NCBI RefSeq assembly: GCF_010725485.1
Contig: NZ_AP022598.1
Location: 4,092,001-4,156,000 of the forward strand
Reading direction: 5' to 3'
Source: Mycolicibacterium parafortuitum
GTDB taxonomy: Bacteria > Actinomycetota > Actinomycetes > Mycobacteriales > Mycobacteriaceae
DNA: 64,000 bases
Position numbers and translations under genes: made by a program. A model generated the notes under the pieces. It saw nothing but the letters and a program-made list of their open reading frames with translations, was not told the origin of the DNA and searched no databases. Shown in pieces: positions 39,027 through 46,162 of the stretch (position 1 is its first letter; every line of letters starts with the position of its first letter).

Positions 39027-39611
39027 ATGTCCGTGCCCCCGCAAGATCCGGTCCCCGCCGACTACATGACCTACGAGGAGTTCGGCAGGCGATTCTTCGA
39101 GATCGCCGTCTCGGAGGACCGTGTCGCCGCCGCGATCGGCGCGATCGCCGGTGACGAGTTCGAGATGGGTCCGATGGCGCAGGGGCCCGGCCGGATTGCC
39201 AAGGTCACCGCCAGGGTGCGCATCCAGCAGCCCCGGGTCAGCCGCGAACTCGGCGAGCTCATCACGTTCGCGATCAAGATCCCGCTGGAGATCGACATGG
39301 TTGTCGACCTGCGGATCGACAAACCGAAGTTCATGGTCTTCGGCGAGATCTCGTTGCGGGCCACCGCCAAGGCCGCCGCGCCGCTGCTGCTGATCCTCGA
39401 CGTGGAGAAACCGCGGGCCGCCGACATCGCGATCCACGTGACGTCGAAGACGCTGCGCGCGGAGGTGGTGCGGATCATCGGCGGCATCGACGCCGAGGTG
39501 AAGCGGTTCATCGCGCTGCACGTGGCCGGCGAGATCGACAGCCCGGACTCCCAGAAAGCCAAGGTCATCAACGTCGCCGACACCATCGACGAGGCCTGGA
39601 CCGGTATCTGA
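39027..39611 (+). CDS. Conserved hypothetical protein, beta-rich
   Basis: A 194-residue protein, ATG 39027, seven bases after the NTF2-like gene. No signal peptide, membrane helix or cysteine. The middle (IPLEIDMVVDLRIDKPKFMVFGEISLRATAKAAAP) reads as alternating beta strands and the C-terminus is helical. I do not recognise the family; similar proteins are found in other mycobacteria next to NTF2-like genes. Likely a two-gene operon with its upstream neighbour. Confidence 0.65.
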   Translation: MSVPPQDPVPADYMTYEEFGRRFFEIAVSEDRVAAAIGAIAGDEFEMGPMAQGPGRIAKVTARVRIQQPRVSRELGELITFAIKIPLEIDMVVDLRIDKPKFMVFGEISLRATAKAAAPLLLILDVEKPRAADIAIHVTSKTLRAEVVRIIGGIDAEVKRFIALHVAGEIDSPDSQKAKVINVADTIDEAWTGI

Positions 39612-39618
39612 CCGGCCG

Positions 39619-40269
39619 TCAGAGCACCTCACCCAGGTCGGCGCGCCACTGCGGCAGGGTGCCCGAGACCCGCACGATCCCGGGTGCGAACGCGACCCCG
39701 GTCAGCTGCAGACCGCCGGCCATCTCGGGCAGCCGCACCGGATATGCCGGGGTGCGGGTGGGCAGGCGCCAGCGCCTGGCGCCGATCCCGATCCGGCGTG
39801 CGGTCAGCCACAGCGCCGCATCGTCGAGCCGCGCCTCGACCTCCACGTAGCCGAGCCGCGGTCGACGGGTCAGGCCCACCCGCGCCACCCCGTCGGCGCC
39901 GATCGCGCCCGCGAGCCGCGGTGCGGAGGCACGGAGCAGATCGGCCAGGGTCGGCGCCGGTACGTCCAGCGTCACGTCCACTGGACCGGCGACCACCGCC
40001 AACGGCGCACCGGGCTTCATCCTCATGTTCTGCAGCCGGACCGTGGCACGATCGAAATGACTTGTCCGCCAATTGATGTCCTCAGCAGTGGCGGTGATGT
40101 CGGTGAGCTGGTCGGCGGCGTCGAGCGCGGTGACGGTCATGGTGAGATCGGCGTCGTCGACGCGGAGGGTGAGCCGGCGCCCGACCGCGAACCTGCGCAC
40201 CGTCATGAACAGCGGCCGGTATGCCGCCGCCGACCACAGCGAGGTGAGCAACCGCCGGGGACTGGTCAT
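39619..40269 (-). CDS. Hypothetical protein, LmeA/DUF2993-like appearance
   Basis: A 216-residue protein starting at ATG 40269. It has no obvious signal peptide, but repeated amphipathic beta strands (VTALDAADQLTDITATAEDI, VEVEARLDDAALWLTARRI, GGLQLTGVAFAPGIVRVSGT) give it a look similar to the mycobacterial phospholipid-binding LmeA/DUF2993 proteins. This is a resemblance only. It is convergent with the 39027 gene (seven bases between stops) and divergent from the NUDIX gene with 26 bases between starts. Confidence 0.55.
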   Translation of the reverse strand: MTSPRRLLTSLWSAAAYRPLFMTVRRFAVGRRLTLRVDDADLTMTVTALDAADQLTDITATAEDINWRTSHFDRATVRLQNMRMKPGAPLAVVAGPVDVTLDVPAPTLADLLRASAPRLAGAIGADGVARVGLTRRPRLGYVEVEARLDDAALWLTARRIGIGARRWRLPTRTPAYPVRLPEMAGGLQLTGVAFAPGIVRVSGTLPQWRADLGEVL

Positions 40270-40295
40270 CGTGGCGCCATACTATCGTCGGACGC

Positions 40296-40787
40296 GTGCC
40301 CAAGCTCAGCGCCGGATTGCTGCTCTACCGGGAGACCGGCGGTGGCCTCGAAGTGCTCATCGGCCATCCCGGCGGGCCGTTCTGGGCGCGCAAAGACGAA
40401 GGCGCATGGTCGATTCCGAAGGGCGAGTACGCCGACGGGGAGGACCCGTGGCTCGCGGCGCAGCGCGAGTTCACCGAGGAGATCGGCAAGCCGCCCCCGC
40501 CGGGGCCGCGCATCGACCTCGCCCCGGTGCGCCAGCCCGGCGGCAAGGTGGTCACCGCATTCGCGGTGCGTGGCGACCTCGATCTCGACGGCGCCGTCAG
40601 CAACACGTTCACCATGGAATGGCCGCGCGGTTCCGGCAAGGTCAAGGAGTTCCCGGAGATCGACCGGGTGGGTTGGTTCGACGTGGCGACGGCGCGCGAG
40701 AAGCTGCTGAAGGGCCAGCGCCCGATTCTCGATGCTCTGGAGCAGGCGCTCGCAACCGGCGCACCGGACGGGTCTCGATCGCGTTGA
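40296..40787 (+). CDS. NUDIX hydrolase
   Basis: A 163-residue NUDIX protein. The box GEYADGEDPWLAAQREFTEEIG (residues 43-64, shown split here) fits the consensus G-x5-E-x7-R-E-U-x-E-E-x-G-U with Arg57, Glu58, Glu61 and Glu62 as the metal ligands. The N-terminus (MPKLSAGLLLYRETGGGLEVLIGH) and the CDS length suit a small NTP/NDP-X hydrolase that removes a phosphate-linked moiety. GTG 40296. The C-terminal 48 codons overlap a convergent gene by 146 bases. Confidence 0.85.
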   Translation: MPKLSAGLLLYRETGGGLEVLIGHPGGPFWARKDEGAWSIPKGEYADGEDPWLAAQREFTEEIGKPPPPGPRIDLAPVRQPGGKVVTAFAVRGDLDLDGAVSNTFTMEWPRGSGKVKEFPEIDRVGWFDVATAREKLLKGQRPILDALEQALATGAPDGSRSR

Positions 40788-41205
40788 TCGTCAGCGCGCG
40801 GCCGTGGAACCGCCAGCCGCGAGGGGTGCGCAGGTATTCGTCGTCGTACCGCAGGTGCCACACCGTATCGGTGATCGCGCCCGCGGCGTCGGCGGTCCAA
40901 TGGTGCGCGACGCAGGTGATGCGCCCGAGCGCGTAGTCGCGGTCCGTGCCGGGCGCGTACACCTCGCCGACGATCGCGTGTTCGGTGCGGGTCACCGCGC
41001 CCAGTGCCGAGAGCGCGGCCCGGACACCGTCGCGGCCGTGGAAGCGCCGCGTCGGCTCCAACGTGTGTGGTGGCTCCGGAACCCTGAATTCCGCGGTGCC
41101 GGTGAACAGTTCGAGGACGTCGGTGAACCGGCGGTCGTCGACGGCCGATGCGTACAAATGGACCAGGTCACCGACCGCGAGACGGTCCGCCACGTCGAGG
41201 GTCAT
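40642..41205 (-). CDS. NTF2-like (SnoaL) protein overlapping the NUDIX gene
   Basis: A 187-residue protein from ATG 41205. Residues 1-135 look like a SnoaL/NTF2 fold: VADRLAVGDLVHLYASAVDDRRFTDVLELFTG and later DTVWHLRYDDEYLRTPRGWRFHGRALTINAIE. After that, the last 50 residues are Arg/Pro/Ser-rich and lie entirely antisense to the NUDIX gene, suggesting that the true protein has acquired a run-on tail. The overlap is 146 bases. Function unknown; NTF2-fold proteins may isomerise or bind steroid-like rings. Confidence 0.65.
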   Translation of the reverse strand: MTLDVADRLAVGDLVHLYASAVDDRRFTDVLELFTGTAEFRVPEPPHTLEPTRRFHGRDGVRAALSALGAVTRTEHAIVGEVYAPGTDRDYALGRITCVAHHWTADAAGAITDTVWHLRYDDEYLRTPRGWRFHGRALTINAIETRPVRRLRAPAPEHRESGAGPSAASRAPSPRRTNPPGRSPGTP

Positions 41206-41262
41206 GGCAGCGCGACGTCCTGGCGGGAGCCGAGCAGTCGCATGGGCGAATCGTACGGCGTA

Positions 41263-42360
41263 CTACAGATCCAGCGTCAGATCAGAGCCGTCGGCGGCAC
41301 GCGACACGCACGTCAGCATCATTCCCGCGGCCCGTTCCGGATCGGTGAGCAGCGTGTCGCGGTGATCGACCGCACCGGAGAGCACGCGGGTGCGGCACGT
41401 GCCGCAGAAGCCCTGCTGACAGGAGTACGGCGTGTGCACCCCGGCGCGGCGCAACCCGGCCAGCAACGTCTCGTCGGCGCCGACCGCAACCGTCTGCCCG
41501 GTGGACGCGACGGTCACCGGAAACTCCCGGCCGTCGACCACCGGCGGCGCGGCGAACCGCTCGAAATGCAGTTCGACGTCGCCGCGCCCGACCAGCGCGG
41601 TGCGGATCGCGCTGAGCATCGGGGCGGGTCCGCACGCGTAGACCGCGGTGCCCTCGGGACAGTCGCCGAGCAGTTCGGCCGCCGACGGCAGGCCGTGCCG
41701 GTCATCCGTCCGAATCTCGACCGCCGCACCGTAGGTGGCGACCTCGTCGACGAACGGCAGCGAGTCCAGCGAGCGTCCGGTGTAGAGCATGGACCAATCG
41801 ACGCCGATCCGGCGGGCCATCGCGAGCATCGGCAACACCGGAGTGATACCGATGCCTCCGGCGATGAAGCGGAATTGCCTTGCAGGAGAACCATATCCGG
41901 GCACCGTCAGCGGGAATGCGTTACGCGGGCCGTGGGTGTGCACCGTCGTCCCTTCCCGCAGCGCGTCGTGCACCTCGGCCGAACCGCCGCCCCCGTCGGG
42001 AATCCGCCGTACGGCGATGCGGTACTCGTCGGTGCGGGCAGGGTCGCCGCAGAGCGAGTACTGCCGGATCCGCCCGCTGGGCAGGTGGATGTCCAGGTGT
42101 GCGCCCGGATACCAGCGCGGCAGTCGTTCGCCGGTCAGCGTCAGTTCGACGACGTCTTGGTCTCGGGCGACGACGCGGCGCGCGGCGACCGTCAGCGGGA
42201 TCGTGTCGGTGGTCGCACGCGGTGGGCGGATGCGCCGTACCGCTGCCGACGCCGCGAACAGGCCGCTCAGCGTGGCGTCGGCGAGGCTCAGCGTCAGGTC
42301 GTGGCGGGTGCGCCCGGACGCGCTCGGAGGTGTCTGCCGGTAGCGCGTGAAGACGCCCAT
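41263..42360 (-). CDS. Ferredoxin reductase-type oxidoreductase with C-terminal 2Fe-2S domain
   Basis: A 365-residue flavin reductase of the phthalate dioxygenase reductase/KshB kind. The FAD domain has HLPSGRIRQYSLCGD, the NAD domain has FIAGGIGITPVLPML and VYACGPAPMLSAI, and the plant-type 2Fe-2S cluster is bound by Cys314, Cys319, Cys322 and Cys351. It transfers electrons from NAD(P)H to an oxygenase. It starts at ATG 42360, overlapping the stop of the preceding di-iron gene by one base (TGATG), so that gene is the likely electron acceptor. The open frame continues upstream to 42834 but antisense-free start choice favours 42360. Substrate of the pair unknown. Confidence 0.88.
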   Translation of the reverse strand: MGVFTRYRQTPPSASGRTRHDLTLSLADATLSGLFAASAAVRRIRPPRATTDTIPLTVAARRVVARDQDVVELTLTGERLPRWYPGAHLDIHLPSGRIRQYSLCGDPARTDEYRIAVRRIPDGGGGSAEVHDALREGTTVHTHGPRNAFPLTVPGYGSPARQFRFIAGGIGITPVLPMLAMARRIGVDWSMLYTGRSLDSLPFVDEVATYGAAVEIRTDDRHGLPSAAELLGDCPEGTAVYACGPAPMLSAIRTALVGRGDVELHFERFAAPPVVDGREFPVTVASTGQTVAVGADETLLAGLRRAGVHTPYSCQQGFCGTCRTRVLSGAVDHRDTLLTDPERAAGMMLTCVSRAADGSDLTLDL

Positions 42361-43262
42361 CACAGGTGCGCGGCGCGGGCCGCGGGCGAGGCCGCCAGGT
42401 AGGCGACGGCCTGCGCCGTCGACCCGAGATCCTCGGGGGAGTACTTCGGACGGAAATAGCCGAGGGTGCTCGATCCGAACAGGTTCCGATAGTGCGGCAG
42501 CAGGCCGAGTTTGGAGTCGCGCATCCGCATCCGGTTGAACTGCCACCAGGTGGCGTCGACCGAGGGATCCTTGCGGACCAGGTACCACGCGGCGCGCTGG
42601 AAGAACACGAACAGCATCGACGCCGCGATCGTCATCGCGCGGATCCGTGCGGGGTAGCTGTCGTGGAAGTAGACGGCGACGTCGTGGGCGACGCTGCGGT
42701 GTTCGACCTCCTCGCTGCCATGCCAGCGGAACAGGTCGACCAGCGTCGGATCGGCATCGAAGTCGTCCCACGCGCAGTTGAGCGCGAAGTCGCCCATCAC
42801 GGCGGTGTAGTGCTCGATCGCGGCGATCAGCCACAGCCGATCGCAGAGGTGGCTCAGTCGGCGGGATTCGTCGGCCGAATCATCCAGCGGCGCCAGCGTT
42901 TTGGTGAACAGGTGCTCGATCTGGGCGAGGATCGGGGTCGGGTCGACGCCGTGGCCGACCATGAAGTCGTGCAGGACGTGATCGTGCACGTCGGCGTGGG
43001 TGGCCTCCTGGCCGATGAAGCCCCGGATGTCGTCGGCGAGCTTCGGGTCCTTGACCAGCGGCAGCGCCTCGTTGAACGTCTGCACGAACCAGCGTTCGCC
43101 GGCGGGCAGCACGATGTTGAGGACACTGACGACATGTGACGCGACGGGGTGGCCGGGGATCCAGTGCAGCGGGATGTCGGCGACATCGAACTGCACCTTG
43201 CGGGCCTGGATCTGGACAGGACCGGGATCGATCTCGGCGGTGAAACGGCGCGGTCGCAACAT
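42360..43262 (-). CDS. Metal-dependent hydrolase family (PF10118-like) di-iron protein
   Basis: A 300-residue helical protein with the ferritin-like carboxylate/histidine pattern of a di-iron centre: ERWFVQTFNEALPL, GQEATHADVHDHVL, AAIEHYTAVMGD and WHGSEEVEHRSVAHDVAVYF. These provide Glu, Glu-His, Glu-His and Glu-Glu-His ligands. It matches the family annotated 'metal-dependent hydrolase' (PF10118), which is probably an oxygenase family. One base separates the stop from the ATG of the ferredoxin reductase (TGATG), so the two form an oxygenase-reductase operon. Start ATG 43262. Substrate unknown. Confidence 0.82.
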   Translation of the reverse strand: MLRPRRFTAEIDPGPVQIQARKVQFDVADIPLHWIPGHPVASHVVSVLNIVLPAGERWFVQTFNEALPLVKDPKLADDIRGFIGQEATHADVHDHVLHDFMVGHGVDPTPILAQIEHLFTKTLAPLDDSADESRRLSHLCDRLWLIAAIEHYTAVMGDFALNCAWDDFDADPTLVDLFRWHGSEEVEHRSVAHDVAVYFHDSYPARIRAMTIAASMLFVFFQRAAWYLVRKDPSVDATWWQFNRMRMRDSKLGLLPHYRNLFGSSTLGYFRPKYSPEDLGSTAQAVAYLAASPAARAAHL

Positions 43263-43344
43263 CTGCTGCTCCTGTTCGTCGTGAACTTGGGGTGAGTTTA
43301 CGACGATTTAGTGGGAACGCAGGTACCGGATATGTCGCGGGGTG

Positions 43345-43827
43345 TCAGCGCGGCGAGGTGTTCGCGATGATCGGCGGGACACCACCCGGCGGCACGCTCT
43401 GCACCATTCCCGGAGGCGCCGTACCCGCGCCCGGTGCGCCGGCGATGGGAACCAGCGGGGTCGGGGTGACGGTCGTGACGCCGTTGGCGCCGACGGTCGG
43501 ACCGCCGGTCGGGCCCATGGCCTTGATCTGGTCGGCGGCGGCCTGGGTGCAGTCGAGCATCAGGAGCATGCGGCCGCCGCTGGTCACCTTCTGCGAACCG
43601 ACGAGGCAGGACGATTGGGGCAGCACGCTGCCCGTCGAGCCGCCGAAGTACGCCTTGATGCCCTGGCTCTTCAGGATCGCCAATGCGCGGCCGTACTGCT
43701 CGCCGACGACGTTCGAGGGATGTGCGGAGGTGCCCGCCTGCGGTTGCGACATGGCGGCACCCGCACCGAGCAGCGCGACTGTTCCGGCGGCGAGGCAACC
43801 GCCGCTGAGCATGACGAGCTTGTTCAC
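43345..43827 (-). CDS. Exported protein with two cysteines, unknown
   Basis: A 160-residue protein from GTG 43827, chosen because GAGGGA lies six bases upstream and the signal peptide follows (LVMLSGGCLAAGTVALLGAGAAMS); the open frame reaches 43980 but runs through a hairpin and antisense sequence. The mature N-terminus, NVVGEQYGRALAILKSQGIKAYFGGSTG, has a helix-strand pattern also seen in the next gene upstream (STISQLEAQGNRVIVQKLSD). Two cysteines (SSCLVG and LDCTQA) probably pair. The C-terminal third is Pro/Gly/Val-rich and likely flexible. Unknown function. Confidence 0.7.
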   Translation of the reverse strand: MNKLVMLSGGCLAAGTVALLGAGAAMSQPQAGTSAHPSNVVGEQYGRALAILKSQGIKAYFGGSTGSVLPQSSCLVGSQKVTSGGRMLLMLDCTQAAADQIKAMGPTGGPTVGANGVTTVTPTPLVPIAGAPGAGTAPPGMVQSVPPGGVPPIIANTSPR

Positions 43828-43933
43828 GAACACTCCCTCGGTTGGTATGCGGTGCGAACATATCGCAGCAGTGACGAATGTGAAACCGCTGCAGCGGGCC
43901 CCGGCGTTACAGGTGTGCTCGTCAGATACGAGA

Positions 43934-43960
43934 AGAGGGGCGCCCGGTGGACGCCCCTCT
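43934..43960 (-). terminator. GC-rich hairpin after the small exported gene
   Basis: A perfect nine-base-pair stem (43934-43942 with 43952-43960, nine-base loop) lies 17 bases downstream of the stop of the leftward small exported protein. No run of T residues follows on the minus strand. This is the kind of U-less hairpin proposed as a terminator in mycobacteria, or an mRNA-stabilising structure. Confidence 0.5.
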
Positions 43961-43976
43961 CGCTCTTGCTCGCTGG

Positions 43977-44279
43977 TCAACGGACTTTGACGTAGTAGAT
44001 GTGTCCGGTGACGGTGTTTTGGTAGAGCCGGTCGTTGAAGTTGTCCTGGACGGTGCCGCGGATGGCGGGTCCTCGGTTGACGCCGACGATGTTGGCGTCT
44101 TCCAGGGGTGTGTCGGAGAGTTTCTGCACGATGACGCGGTTGCCCTGGGCTTCGAGTTGGCTGATGGTGGATTGGGCGTCGCCGGTGCCTGATGGGGCGG
44201 CCAGCGCGGGGGCGGATAGGCCCAGGAACGCGGCGGACAGGGCGGCGGCGGTGGTGGCGGCGATGCTGAACTTCGTCAT
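43977..44279 (-). CDS. Small exported protein, unknown
   Basis: A 100-residue protein starting at ATG 44279, preceded by GAGGGAAGAA. The signal peptide covers residues 1-27 (AATTAAALSAAFLGLSAPALAAP). The mature protein has a helix-like start (DAQSTISQLEAQGNRVIVQKL) and a beta-rich end (LYQNTVTGHIYYVKVR). There is no cysteine. It resembles the exported protein at 43345-43827 in its first mature 30 residues. Two inverted repeats lie in its upstream region (44296-44353). Function unknown. Confidence 0.75.
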   Translation of the reverse strand: MTKFSIAATTAAALSAAFLGLSAPALAAPSGTGDAQSTISQLEAQGNRVIVQKLSDTPLEDANIVGVNRGPAIRGTVQDNFNDRLYQNTVTGHIYYVKVR

Positions 44280-44296
44280 TTCTTCTTCCCTCTTTC

Positions 44297-44353
44297 AGGT
44301 CGGTCCCGACCTTGCGATCTTGATGTGTCTGACCTGTTAAACCCGCAGGTCAG
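44297..44353 (-). promoter_or_regulatory. Two inverted repeats with AGGTC/GACCT core upstream of the small exported gene
   Basis: AGGTCGG (44297-44303) pairs with CCGACCT (44306-44312), a seven-base stem with a two-base centre. CTGACCTG (44329-44336) pairs with CAGGTCAG (44346-44353), an eight-base stem with a nine-base spacer. Both share the AGGTC/GACCT core and lie 18-75 bases before the ATG at 44279, so they look like operator sites for a dimeric repressor of this gene. Confidence 0.5.
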
Positions 44354-44497
44354 CCGGATAATTCCGGTGGCAGGAATTGATCGGCGGGTGGCAGAATCCG
44401 ATGCTGTGGGGGGCCGGGTTGTCCCCAGATCCGCGTTGGTCCCCAGCTGCGGTCTGCGCACTCCGAAATGTCATCCCGCGCCGGTAATATCGCACAC

Positions 44498-46155
44498 ATG
44501 TTCGAAGTGTCGGTGGCCGAGCCCGAGAGTCTTGCCGGGCTCTCGGATGCCGACCTGATCGACGCCGCCCGGGCAGCGAGCCGGGCCGAGAATGCGGTGT
44601 GCGCACGCAAGTTGGCGGTGATGGCCGAACTGTTCGGCCGCCGGGTCGACCTCGCCCCGGAGGAGCGGCTGTACTGGTGGGTGGATCCGGAGGCCGCGGT
44701 GACCGCCGAGATCGCCGCGGCGTATCGGATCACCCAAGGGTTGGCGCTGCACCAGACCTACCGGGCCGTGGTGTTACGGGATCGGCTGCCGCGGGTGGGG
44801 GCGTTGTTTTTGGCCGGGACGATCGGGGAGATGCTGGTGCGCGCGATCATCACCCGCACCGACCTGATCACCGATGCGGCGCTGATCGCCGCCGTCGACG
44901 CCGAACTCGCCGCCACTGTGACTGGGTGGGGGCCGTTGTCGGTGAAAGCCACCCAAGCCAAGATCGACGAGATCGTCGAACGCCACGACCCGGACGCGGT
45001 GCGCCAGTCTCGGGATGCCGAGATCGGGCCGGCCCTGGAATTCGGTGCCCCCACCGACGCGCCGGGGTTCACCACGATCTGGTCGCGGGTGTTCGACGGG
45101 GACGCCGCCGCGGGCTGGCGCACCTTGACCGCGATGGCCTACAGCGTCTGTGATGCCGATCCGCGCACCCTCGACCAGCGCCGCAAGGACGCCTGGGCCG
45201 CGCTGTTGCACGGCATCACCAGCCTGGCCTGTCGCTGCGGCAACACCGACTGCGAGGCCGCCGTCAACCCCCGGCCCGTCCCCGAAGTCATCGTCTACGC
45301 CCTCACCGACCACACCACCACAAACACCCAACAACCCGTACCTCAAGGTGACCGGTCGGCCGCCGAACTGCGCCACGACACCGTCGAGACCGAGATCGAC
45401 GCGCCCGCCGAGGAGGTCACCCCGGTCGAGGTGTCACGGGAGAGCGAGGACCGCGACACCTCGGCTGACGACCGTCCCGACAGCGACGCCGCGCCCACCC
45501 AGCCCAAGCCGCGCCGCAGCGCCCCCCCGTCCTGCTCCCGGGCCGGTCGGGCTATGTCTTCGGGTCCGGGTTCCTGCCCGCCCCGTTCTTCGACACCATG
45601 CTCAACAGCGCCAAGATCCGCGAAATCATCCACCCCGGAGCGGCTGGGCCGGAGCCGCGCTACACCCCCTCAGCCGCGCTCGCCGCGTTCGTCCGCTGCC
45701 GCGATCTGACGTGTCGCTTCCCCGGCTGCGACAAACCGGCCACCACCGCCGACATCGACCACACCGTCCCCCACCCGGTCGGACCCACCCACCCCTCAAA
45801 CCTCAAAACACTGTGCCGTTTCCACCACTTACTCAAAACGTTCTGGACCGGACCCGGCGGCTGGAAAGACCGCCAACACCCCGACGGCACCATCGTGTGG
45901 ACCTCACCAACCGGACACACCTACACCACCCACCCCGGCAGCCGCCTGCTGTTCCCCGCCCTGTGCACACCCACCGGCACCCTCTGGACCGGCGACCCAC
46001 CCCACGTGCCGATGAGCGACAACCGCGCGGCGATGATGCCGCGCCGCACCCGCACGCGCGCACAAAGCCGCACCGCCTACATCACCCGCGAACGCCAACA
46101 CAACGCCGACCACCACGGCGACACACCCCGCGGCAACGACCCACCACCCTTCTGA
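44498..46155 (+). pseudogene. 13E12/DUF222 HNH endonuclease gene with a -1 frameshift at a C7 run
   Basis: ATG 44498 opens a DUF222 domain typical of the mycobacterial 13E12 repeat family (MFEVSVAEPESLAGLSDADL...), continuing well past residue 300. At 45522-45528 there are seven C residues. Beyond them the original frame becomes Ser/Arg/Pro-rich and stops at 45709, while the -1 frame gives VLLPGRSGYVFGSGFLPAPF and then a classic HNH domain (CRDLTCRFPGCDKPATTADI, DHTVPH and LCRFHHLLKTFW) up to 46155. The C-terminal domain is complete and well conserved. The gene is either broken by a one-base indel (or sequencing error) or restored by slippage on the C run. REP13E12 genes are known phage-integration hot spots in M. 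tuberculosis. Confidence 0.85.
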
Positions 46156-46162
46156 CGGGCGG

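Noticed and set aside
44498..46155. HNH gene considered as an active mobile element or part of a prophage
   Set aside because: No integrase, terminal repeats or other phage genes are adjacent. The 13E12 family is a dispersed repeat in mycobacteria.
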